Positions 23,446-33,447 of a stretch of DNA of 64,000 nucleotides are shown here, piece by piece. The stretch comes from JBMHDN01 sp049889355 (GTDB lineage: Bacteria > Pseudomonadota > Alphaproteobacteria > Puniceispirillales > Puniceispirillaceae): the NCBI GenBank assembly GCA_049889355.1, contig JBMHDN010000032.1:62001-126000 (forward strand). Direction: 5' to 3'. How positions within the stretch are numbered: position 1 is the first letter of the stretch; each line of letters begins with the position of its first letter. The notes beneath the pieces were generated by a model. The model saw nothing but the letters and a program-made list of their open reading frames with translations, did not search any database and was not told the DNA's origin. The position numbers were made by a program, and so were the translations under genes.

Positions 23446-24785
23446 TAGGCAACCTCGCCGGCCAGACGTTTGGCAATACGCTCGCGGCCCATGACAGGCA
23501 AGAGCCCGGCCACTTCTGGGCCACGTGCTTGACCGGTCAGTGCCAGACGCAGTGGCATAAACAGCCCTTTGCCCTTCTTGCCCGTTTGGCCTGAAATGGC
23601 CGCTGTCCAATCTTTCCAAATATCAGCTGAAATCACCTCTGGGAGATGGTCAATCGCCGCCGCACACACTTGTGCATCTTCAATCACCGGGGTGATAGGG
23701 CCAGTGCACACCGCCCACCAATCGGCTGCTTCTAAGAGTTTGTTCAGATTGCCGCGTACCGCTGGCCAGAAGCAGGTGATATCACCTGTAATACCTAATT
23801 CTACCAACCTCGCTGCTACATCATCAGCCGAATAATGCTGAAGGATACGCGCATTCACCATCGCCAGCTCAGCTGGGTCAAATTTTGCGGTTGCCCGGCC
23901 AAATCGGTTAAGGTCAAACCCTTCAACAACATCTGATAAATGGGCATGCGGCTCAACCGGATCAGGTGTACCGATGCGTGCCAGCAAGCTGGAAATCGCG
24001 CCGGCTTCAATGCCCTCTTCGCGTAATTGCTGGACAGACAGGCTGCCAAGGCGCTTTGAGAGCCCTTCCCCATCTGCCCCTGCCAGCAAGGCCAGATGCC
24101 CCATTTTTGGCGGGGTTGCGCCAATCGCTTCAAAAAGCTGGATTTGCGCCGCTGAGTTGGTGACATGGTCTTCGCCGCGCAAAATGGTGGTGATACCATG
24201 ATCGGCATCATCCACAACCGAGGCCATGGTGTAAATCACCCGCCCATCTTCACGCAAAATAACCGGGTCTGACAGGCTGGACATCGGAAACGCCACCTCG
24301 CCGCGCACCAGATCATGCCAGCGCACTTCTGCTTCTTGATCTAGCTTAAAGCGGTAATGTGGCCGGCGGCCCTCACGCTCAAACTGGGCTTTTTCAGCAT
24401 CGCTCAGCCGCAAGGCAGCACGGTCATACACAGGTGGCTTACCTGCCATCAACTGGGCTTTGCGCTTAAGATTCAATTCTTCTGCGGTTTCATAACAAGC
24501 ATAGGCACGGCCCTGTTCAAGCAGCTGGGCGAGCACCTCATCATAGCGGCCTAGGCGTTCTGACTGGCGATCTTCAACATCCCATTGCATGCCCATCCAT
24601 TTCAAATCAGCCCGAATGGCTGTTTCAAATTCTGCTTTGGACCGTTCTGTATCCGTATCATCAATGCGCAGCATGAACTGGCCACCTGCCTTGCGGGCAA
24701 ATAGATAATTAATCAGCGCGGTGCGCAGATTTCCCATATGCAGATGCCCTGTCGGGCTGGGGGCAAAACGGACTTTTTCAGTCAT
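23445..24785 (-). CDS. gltX: glutamyl-tRNA synthetase
   Basis: Class I synthetase of 446 residues. The opening is VRFAPSPTGHLHMGNLRTAL (HIGH motif HLHMG) and the KMSKS loop reads GLSKRLGS. Alphaproteobacteria often carry two GltX paralogues, one of which can charge tRNA-Gln. This short form with a compact anticodon domain could be either, and the window alone cannot tell. The ATG at 24785 is preferred over a GTG one codon earlier. It is coupled to cysS downstream. Confidence 0.95.
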   Translation of the reverse strand: MTEKVRFAPSPTGHLHMGNLRTALINYLFARKAGGQFMLRIDDTDTERSKAEFETAIRADLKWMGMQWDVEDRQSERLGRYDEVLAQLLEQGRAYACYETAEELNLKRKAQLMAGKPPVYDRAALRLSDAEKAQFEREGRRPHYRFKLDQEAEVRWHDLVRGEVAFPMSSLSDPVILREDGRVIYTMASVVDDADHGITTILRGEDHVTNSAAQIQLFEAIGATPPKMGHLALLAGADGEGLSKRLGSLSVQQLREEGIEAGAISSLLARIGTPDPVEPHAHLSDVVEGFDLNRFGRATAKFDPAELAMVNARILQHYSADDVAARLVELGITGDITCFWPAVRGNLNKLLEAADWWAVCTGPITPVIEDAQVCAAAIDHLPEVISADIWKDWTAAISGQTGKKGKGLFMPLRLALTGQARGPEVAGLLPVMGRERIAKRLAGEVA

Positions 24786-24834
24786 CACTTATCTCATATT
24801 ACTCATTTATGTCGTCAGTTATATCACGCATGGC

Positions 24835-26496
24835 TCAGCTGCCATCTGGTCGATAATGGCTGGTCAGCGGCAAACGCCTATCGCGGCCAAAGGCACGCAC
24901 AGAGACTTTTGGACCTGGGGCCGCTTGAAAGCGTTTATATTCAGCCCTGAATAACAAGGCAGAGGCACGCATCACATCGGCTGAGTCAAAGCCGCGTTCA
25001 ATAATAGTCTTACAATCTACCATCTCTTCGGTCAGAGCTTGCAAAATCGGGTCTAGCATCTCATAGGCTGGCAGCGAATCTGTATCTTCTTGATCATCGC
25101 GCAATTCTGCAGAAGGCGGGCGGGTGATGATGCGGCTTGGGATAGGCGCAACTTCAGGGCCCAGACCACCACGTGGCATCGCCCCATTACGCCAATTGCA
25201 TAAAGCAAAGACCTGCAATTTCCAGACATCTTTGAGCGGGGCATAACCGCCACACATATCGCCATAGAGCGTTGCATAGCCCACTGCATATTCTGATTTA
25301 TTGCCAGTAGCCAATACCATATGGCCCAGCTTGTTAGACAGCCCCATCAACAGCAAACCGCGCAAACGAGATTGGATATTCTCTTCGGTAATATCAGCTG
25401 CGCGCCCATCAAAATGCGGGTCCAGCAACTCATCCATCACTGCCATCGCAGGTGCAATGGTGATGGTATCTAGCTCAACGCCGAGGTTTTCTGCCAGTTT
25501 ATCTGCATCTGTTTTGCTGATATCGGCGGTATAGCGCGAAGGCATCATCACCAGCTTAACGCGCTCAGGTCCTAATGCATCAACCGCCAGCATCGCCACA
25601 AGGGCAGAATCAACGCCGCCTGAGAGCCCAAGCACCACGCCCGGAAAACCATTTTTTTCCACATAATCACGCACACCCAGCATCAATGCGCCATAAAGTG
25701 CTGCCTCACCTTCAGCAGGCTTAGAAATCTGTCCTGTTATTTGCCACTGGCCGGCTGTTTCAACACATGAAACAAGCCCTAACCCCTCAGAGAAAAGTGG
25801 CATTTGTGCAACCAGCTTACCCTGCCCATCCAGCACAAAACTGCCACCATCAAAAACCAGCTCGTCCTGACCACCCACCATATTGACGTAAAAAACAGGC
25901 AAATCTGTTTCAGCGCGGCGGGCGGCGGCATGCGCCAGCCTGCTGTCTGATTTGGTAATATCAAACGGGCTGGCATTCAGTGAGAGGATCATCTCTGCAC
26001 CGCTCTCAGCCAGCGTTTCTGCCACCTCTGACGACCAAATATCCTCGCAGATAGCAAGCCCGATGCGCACACCTCGCAGCTGAACCGGTCCGGCAGGAGC
26101 ACCGGCGGTGAAATGACGCTTTTCATCAAAAACGCCATAATTCGGCAGCTGCACCTTATCACGCCGTGTCTGAATAGCGCCTTCATCCAGCACAAAAACT
26201 GAATTGGTAAGTGTCTGACTGTCCTGATGGGGTGCGCCTAGCAAAATGGCAGGCCCGCCATCAGCTGTCAGACGCGCCAGTTCTGAGACCGCTTGCGCAA
26301 CCTTTTCCATAAAATCAGCACGCAACACCAAATCATCACATGGATAGCCCGTCAGCGCCATTTCAGGGGTGAGCAGGACATCAGCCTCTTGTCCCTTTGC
26401 GCGTTCATAGAGCGCACAAAGACGTTCAAAATTACCATTAATATCCCCCATTAAGGGGTTAAACTGGGCCAGCGCGACCCGCAATTTGCGTGTCAT
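24835..26496 (-). CDS. nadE: glutamine-dependent NAD+ synthetase
   Basis: Last step of NAD synthesis. It has an N-terminal nitrilase-like glutaminase domain (about 1-260, with Glu in TPEMALTGYP, Lys in RDKVQLPNYG and Cys in AICEDIW) and a C-terminal NAD+ synthetase domain carrying the PP-loop GLSGGVDSAL (about 284-293) and GNKSEYAVGY. At 553 residues it is the two-domain form that uses glutamine. Six bases separate it from the nicotinate phosphoribosyltransferase gene upstream, which suggests one NAD transcript. Confidence 0.96.
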   Translation of the reverse strand: MTRKLRVALAQFNPLMGDINGNFERLCALYERAKGQEADVLLTPEMALTGYPCDDLVLRADFMEKVAQAVSELARLTADGGPAILLGAPHQDSQTLTNSVFVLDEGAIQTRRDKVQLPNYGVFDEKRHFTAGAPAGPVQLRGVRIGLAICEDIWSSEVAETLAESGAEMILSLNASPFDITKSDSRLAHAAARRAETDLPVFYVNMVGGQDELVFDGGSFVLDGQGKLVAQMPLFSEGLGLVSCVETAGQWQITGQISKPAEGEAALYGALMLGVRDYVEKNGFPGVVLGLSGGVDSALVAMLAVDALGPERVKLVMMPSRYTADISKTDADKLAENLGVELDTITIAPAMAVMDELLDPHFDGRAADITEENIQSRLRGLLLMGLSNKLGHMVLATGNKSEYAVGYATLYGDMCGGYAPLKDVWKLQVFALCNWRNGAMPRGGLGPEVAPIPSRIITRPPSAELRDDQEDTDSLPAYEMLDPILQALTEEMVDCKTIIERGFDSADVMRASALLFRAEYKRFQAAPGPKVSVRAFGRDRRLPLTSHYRPDGS

Positions 26497-26502
26497 TACT
26501 GT

Positions 26503-27699
26503 CTACCCTTCAACTTCTGCATCTTTTGGCAGCAAAAATTCGCGCCCGATTTTCACGCGCGATTGACCATCATAGGAAATAATATCTGCAGTGGCGTAGG
26601 TTTCAGACCATTTTTCAGGTAGATATGAGCCTGTGCCGATCACATCAACAGGGGCTTTGGCCAGCGCAAAGACACGGCATTTATCAGGGCCAAACCCGCT
26701 GGAGGCCACAATCCGGACTTTATCAAAGCCGGCCTCATCCAGGGCCTCTCGCATCGACCAGACAGAGGCAGCAGACACCCCTGTACCCATCAGATATTTG
26801 AGTTCTGAATCACTGCGATAACCGCGAATAGCCTCTGGCACATGCCGATCCAGAACCGCATAAGAAGCTTGTGTATCCAGCCCTTCGATAAATCGCCCAC
26901 CATGGGTATCAAGGCGCACTGAAAGCTGGCCAGCATGGGCGAGCGCTGGCATGGCACGGGCCACCCGCAAGGCATCGGTGATCTCAGCCCCGAAATAATC
27001 AACCAGCACGGTTAGCGGTTTATCAGGGAATGTTTTATGGAACATTTCGGCCGCACGCACTGTGTCATTGGCATAACCAATCAGCGCATGTGGCATGGTG
27101 CCCATGCCTTTATCGGTATCAAAGAAATGGGCTGTAGCATCTGCTGCACAGCCGACAAAACCGATTGCATCACCTTTTAAACGGGCTTTGCGTGAGCCAA
27201 CAGACGCGCCATAGGCCATCAATTCAGCCATCTGAGCACCGGCACAATGGCGGGCATCCATCGCCAGAAACGCCACATTCGGCAATTCCATACACATCTG
27301 ATAAGCATTATAGGCCGCAACACAGGCCGCGCCCAGCCTTTGCAAAAATATCGTTTCTAAATCGACCAGCGACTGGAATGAACCGGTGATATATAAAATC
27401 GGTTCACCTGCACCCACCCAGGCCCCTTCTTTTTGGCAGAGCGTGATGTCAACTGATTGCCCACGCGCCGCCATCATGTCTTTAAGCCATGAAATAGCCA
27501 AGTGCGGGGCTGAGGTCACCGGCCTGCGCATAAACACCGCATAGGTGACATCCATATCACCATGCTGGGCAACAATCTCTCTGGTCAGATTAAAATAGCT
27601 GTCCGTCAGAGCAGGTTGCTCAGATGGTGTCGGCCCCAATCTGCGGGCTGTCTTATCAGCAATATGTTCCATATCGGCCTGATTCATTTTTGATGACAT
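26503..27699 (-). CDS. pncB: nicotinate phosphoribosyltransferase
   Basis: Converts nicotinate and PRPP to nicotinate mononucleotide. It is a 398-residue type II phosphoribosyltransferase; the opening ALTDSYFNL, the DARHCAG block, the segment NDTVRAAEMFHKTFP and LDTHGGRF fit the family, although it is more distant from E. coli PncB. A nicotinamide-type substrate cannot be excluded. The operon link with nadE supports salvage of nicotinate into NAD (Preiss-Handler route). Confidence 0.85.
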   Translation of the reverse strand: MSSKMNQADMEHIADKTARRLGPTPSEQPALTDSYFNLTREIVAQHGDMDVTYAVFMRRPVTSAPHLAISWLKDMMAARGQSVDITLCQKEGAWVGAGEPILYITGSFQSLVDLETIFLQRLGAACVAAYNAYQMCMELPNVAFLAMDARHCAGAQMAELMAYGASVGSRKARLKGDAIGFVGCAADATAHFFDTDKGMGTMPHALIGYANDTVRAAEMFHKTFPDKPLTVLVDYFGAEITDALRVARAMPALAHAGQLSVRLDTHGGRFIEGLDTQASYAVLDRHVPEAIRGYRSDSELKYLMGTGVSAASVWSMREALDEAGFDKVRIVASSGFGPDKCRVFALAKAPVDVIGTGSYLPEKWSETYATADIISYDGQSRVKIGREFLLPKDAEVEG

Positions 27700-27771
27700 G
27701 GCATCAATCCTGCAAAAAACACGAATGGCAAGGCAGAGGCGAAATCTGCCTTGCGGTATTCAGCTTGGAAA

Positions 27772-29151
27772 TCAGCCAGCCAGGCTGAGAGGAGCCGCCT
27801 GATCACGCCGCTTTTTCAGCAAATCTGCGATCAGGAATGCCAGTTCAAGAGACTGGCTGGCATTCAGGCGTGGATCACAATGGGTGTGATAGCGATCGCC
27901 CAAATCCTGCTCTGTCACAGACGACACACCGCCGACACATTCTGTTACATCCTTGCCGGTCATCTCAAAATGTACACCGCCAGGATAGGTGCCCACCTCA
28001 TCATGAGCAGTGAAGAAGCCGGACACCTCACGCATCACATCATCAACCCGCCGGGTTTTATAGCCGGTGGATGCTTTGATGGTATTGCCATGCATCGGAT
28101 CACAGCACCAGACCACAGAGGCACCTGATTTTTGAACTGCCCTCAGCAATGGCGGCAATTTATCGATGACCTGATCAGCACCCATGCGTGAAATCAGGGT
28201 CAGACGACCCGGGATATTATCTGGGTTCAGCGTTTCAATCAGACGCAGCAATTCATCTGGATCAGATGTTGGACCACATTTCAGGCCAATCGGGTTATCA
28301 ATCCCCCGCATATATTCCACATGCGCCCCATCCAGCTGGCGGGTGCGATCTCCAATCCAAAGCATATGGGCAGAGGTAGAATAATAGCCCTGCTCGTCTG
28401 TGATGGTGTCTTTACGTGTCATGGATTGCTCATAGCCCAGCAGCAAGGCTTCATGGCTGGTAAAGAAATCTGTTTCTCCAACCGCATTGCTGGTCATCGC
28501 ATTAATCCCGCAGGCTTCCATGAAACGCAGACATTCATCGATACGCAGCGCCAGCTCTTCAAAACGCTGTGCCTGATCGCTGTCTTTGATGTAGGACAAG
28601 GTCCATTCATGAACTTTATGCAAATCGGCCATACCGCCTTGTGCAAAGGCCCGTAGCAGATTCAAGGTCGCTGAGGATTGTTCATACACACGCAGCAGGC
28701 GTTCAGGGTCGGGGATGCGCGCTGCTTCGTTAAACTCAATCCCATTCACCATATCGCCGCGATAGGACGGCAATTCCACCCCGTCAATCACTTCGGTCGG
28801 GGCTGAACGTGGCTTGGCAAACTGGCCAGCCATCCGGCCAACTTTAACCACCGGCATAGAGGCACCAAAGGTTAGCACCACCGCCATCTGGAGAAACACC
28901 TTAAAGCTGTCACGGATCATATCAGCTGAAAATTCAGCAAAGCTCTCGGCGCAATCACCACCCTGCAACAAAAAGGCTTGGCCATTGGCCACATCACCAA
29001 GGCGCTGGCGCAGCCGCTGGGCTTCACCTGCAAAAATAAGCGGTGGCTTTTTAGACAAAAGCGCCTCAACCTCGGCGACCTTTCCGGCATCCGGATATTG
29101 TGGCACCTGTTTGATTGGCAAATCGCGCCAGCTATCAATTCTCCAGGCCAT
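27772..29151 (-). CDS. class II 3-deoxy-7-phosphoheptulonate (DAHP) synthase
   Basis: First step of the shikimate pathway, joining PEP and erythrose 4-phosphate. At 459 residues it belongs to the plant-like class II family: the opening MAWRIDSWR, the metal-binding Cys in FLLQGGDCAESF, VGRMAGQFAKPRSAP, the block LLYEQSMTRKD and WCCDPMHGNT with the His. The ATG at 29151 has AGGAAGGA seven bases upstream. A TTG start 21 bases earlier was rejected, since it lacks a site and adds residues the family does not have. A palindromic leader element lies about 50 bases upstream. Confidence 0.95.
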   Translation of the reverse strand: MAWRIDSWRDLPIKQVPQYPDAGKVAEVEALLSKKPPLIFAGEAQRLRQRLGDVANGQAFLLQGGDCAESFAEFSADMIRDSFKVFLQMAVVLTFGASMPVVKVGRMAGQFAKPRSAPTEVIDGVELPSYRGDMVNGIEFNEAARIPDPERLLRVYEQSSATLNLLRAFAQGGMADLHKVHEWTLSYIKDSDQAQRFEELALRIDECLRFMEACGINAMTSNAVGETDFFTSHEALLLGYEQSMTRKDTITDEQGYYSTSAHMLWIGDRTRQLDGAHVEYMRGIDNPIGLKCGPTSDPDELLRLIETLNPDNIPGRLTLISRMGADQVIDKLPPLLRAVQKSGASVVWCCDPMHGNTIKASTGYKTRRVDDVMREVSGFFTAHDEVGTYPGGVHFEMTGKDVTECVGGVSSVTEQDLGDRYHTHCDPRLNASQSLELAFLIADLLKKRRDQAAPLSLAG

Positions 29152-29198
29152 TTTCTGTCCTTCCTCTTGCAAACTGGAACCTCTGGTCCCAAAAGATT

Positions 29199-29224
29199 TT
29201 GAACGCCTTTTTCAAAGCGTTCAA
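29199..29224 (-). promoter_or_regulatory. palindrome in the DAHP synthase leader
   Basis: TTGAACGC (29199-29206) and GCGTTCAA (29217-29224) are perfect inverted repeats separated by ten bases, about 48 bases upstream of the DAHP synthase ATG on the minus strand. With no U-tract it looks more like a protein-binding site or leader hairpin than a terminator. Confidence 0.35.
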
Positions 29225-29271
29225 TGCCACCGCATTACAGCTCGTTTCACCTGTTTGGCGCAGCGGCAGAA

Positions 29272-29301
29272 ATTATGCCTACACAATACAGCCGAAAACA
29301 A
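29272..29301 (-). promoter_or_regulatory. possible sigma-70 promoter of the DAHP synthase gene
   Basis: On the minus strand TTGTTT (forward 29296-29301), an 18-base spacer and CATAAT (forward 29272-29277). The -10 is good and the -35 is fair. It lies in the 259-base gap between the DAHP synthase start and the glutathione reductase stop; no gene or RNA was seen in that gap. Confidence 0.35.
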
Positions 29302-29410
29302 GAAAATGCAAAAATTACAGACTATTTCCGATAGATTTGAAACCTGCAGGCATAGCCAAACGCATAACCCCGCTTTGCCAAAGGGCAGATTGGCCTGAGC
29401 AGGAGACTGA

Positions 29411-30784
29411 CTATTCAGCCAGGCGGGTAGGTGTGCGCATCGTCACAAATTCTTCAGCCGCAGAGGGGTGAATGCCGATAGTGGCATCAAAATCGGCCTT
29501 TGTTGCCCCCATTTTTACTGCAATTCCAATGCCTTGCATAATCTCAGCTGAATCTGGTCCGACCATATGCACGCCGCGCACTATATCGGTGCTATCCTCA
29601 ACAATCAATTTCATGAAGGTCTTTTCATCACGCCCTGATAAGGTGTTGCGCATCGCCCGGAATTGAGAGGTGTAAACACGCATCTTGCCATAGCTGGCCA
29701 CCGCCTCTTCTTCGCTCAACCCAACAGAGGCAATAGAAGGCTGACTGAAGACAGCAGAGGCAACATTGGCGTGATCTGCCTTTCTGTCCATCCCGCCAAA
29801 TTCGGTGTCGGCAAACGCATGCCCTTCAGCAATGGCAACCGGTGTCAGGTTAATCCGGTCTGTCACATCTCCCACCGCAAAAATCGAGGCGATATTTGTA
29901 CGGCTATAAGCGTCAACCTTGATAGAGCCATTGGCATTGACCTCTACCCCAGCTGCTTCAAGCCCGAGGCCATCTGTTTTCGGCTTACGCCCTGTGGCGA
30001 CCATCACCTCATGCGTGGCAAGTGCTGAGCCATCGCTCAACATCACCTCATAACCCGCTTCTGATTTCGCCACCTCAGAGATGGTTTTGCCAGCATGGAG
30101 CGTGATACCACGTGCCGTCAGGCAGTCTGCAATATGGCTGCGTACCTCTTCATCAAACCCGCGCAAGGGCAAATCGCTCCGATAAACCAGATGCACATCA
30201 GAGCCTAGCGCATTGAAAATACCGGCAAATTCCAGCGCGATATAGCCGCCGCCATAAATCACAATCGAATCGGGTCGCTCTTTTAAATCCAGCGCCTCGT
30301 TTGAGGAAATAGCCATCTCTAGGCCCGGCACATCTGGATGGGCAGGCCAGCCACCAACTGCAATCAGAATTTTGTCGCCTGTCAATTCACGCCCTGCGAC
30401 CTGCACATTATTGGGACCGGTCAGTACGCCGCGCCCCTCAATCAATTCAGCACCAGCATTCGCCAGCAGGCGGCGATAAATGCCTTCCAGCCGCTCAAGT
30501 TCAGCATCTTTAGCTGCGATGAGCTTGCCCCAATCATGGCTAGCATGTCCAACCTGCCATCCAAAACCGGCCGCATCTTCAAATTCATCTGCAAAAGAAG
30601 CACCATAGACCAACAGCTTTTTCGGCACACAACCGCGCATGACACAGGTACCGCCTGGACGAGATTCTTCGATCACAGCGACTCTTGCACCATGGCCAGC
30701 TGAAATGCGCCCTGCGCGCACCCCGCCTGAACCGGCCCCAATTACAATCAAGTCAAAATGGTCATTTTGTGTGTCTGAGGCCAT
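29411..30784 (-). CDS. gor: glutathione-disulfide reductase
   Basis: FAD- and NADPH-dependent reductase of 457 residues. FAD motif GAGSGGVRAG (about 14-23), redox pair GGTCVMRGCVPKKL (two Cys five apart), central nucleotide motif YGGGYIALEFAG with the Arg residues after it (VYRSDLPLRG), which fit NADPH, and a C-terminal HPSAAEE that holds the His/Glu pair from the partner subunit. The ATG at 30784 is chosen because the family begins right before FDLIVIGAGSGG; a longer reading of 34 residues is basic and foreign to the family. Confidence 0.93.
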   Translation of the reverse strand: MASDTQNDHFDLIVIGAGSGGVRAGRISAGHGARVAVIEESRPGGTCVMRGCVPKKLLVYGASFADEFEDAAGFGWQVGHASHDWGKLIAAKDAELERLEGIYRRLLANAGAELIEGRGVLTGPNNVQVAGRELTGDKILIAVGGWPAHPDVPGLEMAISSNEALDLKERPDSIVIYGGGYIALEFAGIFNALGSDVHLVYRSDLPLRGFDEEVRSHIADCLTARGITLHAGKTISEVAKSEAGYEVMLSDGSALATHEVMVATGRKPKTDGLGLEAAGVEVNANGSIKVDAYSRTNIASIFAVGDVTDRINLTPVAIAEGHAFADTEFGGMDRKADHANVASAVFSQPSIASVGLSEEEAVASYGKMRVYTSQFRAMRNTLSGRDEKTFMKLIVEDSTDIVRGVHMVGPDSAEIMQGIGIAVKMGATKADFDATIGIHPSAAEEFVTMRTPTRLAE

Positions 30785-30963
30785 CTGCGTGTTCTCTTGT
30801 CTGAAAAATTTAGGTGTACGCCAACAAAGACCAAAATGACTTCGCCTGCGCATCCTAGACATAAACACTGAAGATGGTGTTTTCAATGACCTGTGTCTAA
30901 CTTAACGCCTTTCTAAAAAGCGGGGCATTGTAGGATGTTTTTCGGGTGCCTGTTGCGGCGTGA

Positions 30964-31347
30964 TCAAATGTCCAGCAGACAAAAAACAAGATGACAAAAA
31001 TTATCAACCAGCCGGAGGATACGCGGACGCTCAAATCCTTCAAAATATACCCGGTTGTAATAGGTAACAGACACACTGCCTGAACAGACACCAAGCCCGT
31101 CCGTACTGTTTGCATGGCTTTGTTCGATCAACAAAGTAGACAGAAAACTGGCCAGGAGCGGGCCTGAACCATCGCGCGCAAGTGTGGTATTTACAATCAT
31201 ATATCTGTCATCTGCCAGCACTTCCAACTGAACCAACAAGTCCAAATTCACTGGCTGATAGAGCCAGCGTCCGGGCAGGCTATCCATAAAACATCCTTGC
31301 TCGCTAGACAAATCACCACTTCGAATTAAAGTATCAAGCCTATTCAT
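30964..31347 (-). CDS. hypothetical protein
   Basis: A 127-residue protein that I do not recognise. It is soluble-looking, with a mixed alpha/beta pattern, four Cys and a hydrophobic end (FCHLVFCLLDI). It is supported as a gene by a very strong ribosome binding site (AAGGAGG five bases before the ATG at 31347) and by an uninterrupted frame of its own. Codon use is less typical than that of the neighbours. It lies between gor and the divergent acetoacetyl-CoA synthetase gene. Confidence 0.6.
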   Translation of the reverse strand: MNRLDTLIRSGDLSSEQGCFMDSLPGRWLYQPVNLDLLVQLEVLADDRYMIVNTTLARDGSGPLLASFLSTLLIEQSHANSTDGLGVCSGSVSVTYYNRVYFEGFERPRILRLVDNFCHLVFCLLDI

Positions 31348-31449
31348 CCCACCTCCTTCTTTGAAGATTGTTCATCCCATGCGTATCATGTAAACAATGT
31401 CGCAACGCTTTTGAAAAGTTATCCACTTGTGCCGTCCGATAGGTGCTTT

Positions 31450-33432
31450 ATGACCAGCCAACTCCTCTGGACCCCGTCTGAAAAACGTAAGAATAACAGC
31501 CGTCTGGTCGCTTTTGCTGACTGGCTCAAAGAACATAATTACCATGATTGGCAAGGCGATTACCTGCGACTCTGGCAATGGTCTGTGGACGAAAAACAAG
31601 CCTTCTGGTCTAGCTTGTGGGACTGGCATAGGGTGATCGGGGATAAATCAGGTCCGGTGATGGCCAGATTATCAGATGGCCCGCAAGCCATGATGCAGAC
31701 ACGTTTTTTCCCGGATGCGAATGTGAATTTTGCCGAAAATTTGCTTTGTGGTTATGACCAGCCTGACATTGGCGCAATGGCGGCAATTGCAAGCCACCAT
31801 GAAAATGGCATAGTGGACAGGATGACACGTGCTGAGCTCGCCGATAAGGCCATGCGGATGGCCGGCTGGCTGAAAGCACAAGGTGTGCAAAAGGGCGACC
31901 GTGTCGCTGCCTATATTCCAAATATTGCCGAAGCGGTTATTACCATGCTGGCGAGCTCAGCCATTGGTGCGGTGTATTCCAGCTGTTCACCAGATTTCGG
32001 CTTTGGCGGAGTGCGTGACCGCTTTGGCCAGATTGAGCCCAAGATTTTGGTAACAGTGGATGGTTATCGCTATAATGGCAAAGAGATTGACAGGCTGGAG
32101 ATTATTGCCCAGCTCACGAAGGCTATGCCGTCGATCCACAAAGTGCTGGTGAAAGGCTATCTATCTGATCAACCTGATCTTTCCTCTATCCCGCAGGCCG
32201 CCTTGCTAGCAGATGCCTATCAGGCTGAACCGATTACCGCATTTGAGCCGATGGGTTTTAATGACCCGCTCTATATTCTCTATTCCAGCGGGACCACAGG
32301 CGCGCCAAAATGTATTGTCCATGGCATTGGCGGCACCCTTCTCCAGCACATCAAGGAAGGTGCTTTACATGCTGATATTAAGCCAGGGGATTCGGTCTTT
32401 TATTTCACCACTTGTGGTTGGATGATGTGGAACTGGCTGGTTTCTGCCCTCACCCATCAGGCAAAAATTGTGCTTTATGAAGGCAATCCCTTTGCCCCAG
32501 GGCCAGAACGGCTTTGGCAGATGGCAGAAACCGAAGAGGTCAGCCTGTTCGGCACGTCAGCCAAATATATCGATGCGGTGCGCAAATCAGGTTATGAACC
32601 GGCAAAGAGCTGTGATCTCAGCGCCTTACAAACCATTTGTTCAACAGGCTCTCCTTTGACCAGTGATGGATTTGCCTTTGTCTATAAGGCGATTAAAGAG
32701 GATGTGCATCTGGCGTCGATTTCCGGCGGTACAGATATTGTGTCCTGCTTTGTCTTGGGCACGCCCGTGCGATCTGTTTATGCAGGTGAAATTCAGGCGC
32801 GCGGACTCGGTATGGATGTCGCCGTTTTAAATGATGAAGGCCAGCCGGTGCGCGGTACGCAAGGCGAATTATGTTGCCTCTCCGCTTTTCCAGCCCAGCC
32901 AATCGGCTTTTGGAACGACCCAGATAACAGCCGCTATCAAGATGCTTACTTCAACCATTTTGAAGGGATCTGGCGTCATGGCGACTGGGCAACCCTAACC
33001 GAACATGACGGAATTATTATTCATGGCCGCTCAGATGCGACACTGAACCCAGGCGGGGTGCGTATCGGTACCGCTGAAATTTACCGGCCTGTCGAAGCCT
33101 TTGATGAGGTCGCAGAAGCACTGGTCATCGGTCAGACTATCAGTGATGATGTGCGGGTGGTTTTATTCATCCGGCTTGCCGTGGGCGCTGTTCTGGATGA
33201 AGCACTGATAAAGGCGATCAAATCCGCTGTTCGCAGCAAAGCCTCACCGCGTCATGTGCCGGCAAAAATCATTGCGGTGGCTGATATTCCGCGCACCCGC
33301 TCTGGCAAAATCACCGAGCTGGCGGTACGTGATGTGATACATGGCCGGCCAGTGAAAAACACCGAAGCACTGGCCAATCCAGAGGCATTAGACCTCTATC
33401 GCGATTTGCCAGAGCTAAATGAGGATAACTAG
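31450..33432 (+). CDS. acetoacetyl-CoA synthetase
   Basis: Activates acetoacetate with ATP and CoA, feeding ketone bodies or polyhydroxybutyrate-derived acetoacetate into acetyl-CoA metabolism. It is an ANL-superfamily enzyme of 660 residues with the P-loop YSSGTTGAPKCIVHG, the acetoacetate-type segment TTCGWMMWNWL, SISGGTDIVSCF, the Asp of YRDPDNSR-like WNDPDNSRY, and the catalytic Lys in RTRSGKITE. The ATG at 31450 follows AGGTG; an in-frame TTG 39 bases earlier has no site. No partner genes (for example for 3-hydroxybutyrate oxidation) are adjacent. Confidence 0.93.
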   Translation: MTSQLLWTPSEKRKNNSRLVAFADWLKEHNYHDWQGDYLRLWQWSVDEKQAFWSSLWDWHRVIGDKSGPVMARLSDGPQAMMQTRFFPDANVNFAENLLCGYDQPDIGAMAAIASHHENGIVDRMTRAELADKAMRMAGWLKAQGVQKGDRVAAYIPNIAEAVITMLASSAIGAVYSSCSPDFGFGGVRDRFGQIEPKILVTVDGYRYNGKEIDRLEIIAQLTKAMPSIHKVLVKGYLSDQPDLSSIPQAALLADAYQAEPITAFEPMGFNDPLYILYSSGTTGAPKCIVHGIGGTLLQHIKEGALHADIKPGDSVFYFTTCGWMMWNWLVSALTHQAKIVLYEGNPFAPGPERLWQMAETEEVSLFGTSAKYIDAVRKSGYEPAKSCDLSALQTICSTGSPLTSDGFAFVYKAIKEDVHLASISGGTDIVSCFVLGTPVRSVYAGEIQARGLGMDVAVLNDEGQPVRGTQGELCCLSAFPAQPIGFWNDPDNSRYQDAYFNHFEGIWRHGDWATLTEHDGIIIHGRSDATLNPGGVRIGTAEIYRPVEAFDEVAEALVIGQTISDDVRVVLFIRLAVGAVLDEALIKAIKSAVRSKASPRHVPAKIIAVADIPRTRSGKITELAVRDVIHGRPVKNTEALANPEALDLYRDLPELNEDN

Positions 33433-33447
33433 CGTGAGACGGCTGGG

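Noticed and set aside
22075..23619. A 514-residue CysS with an extended N-terminus
   Set aside because: The extra 58 residues overlap gltX in another frame and do not resemble the family. The ATG at 23445 matches the usual start and couples with the gltX stop.
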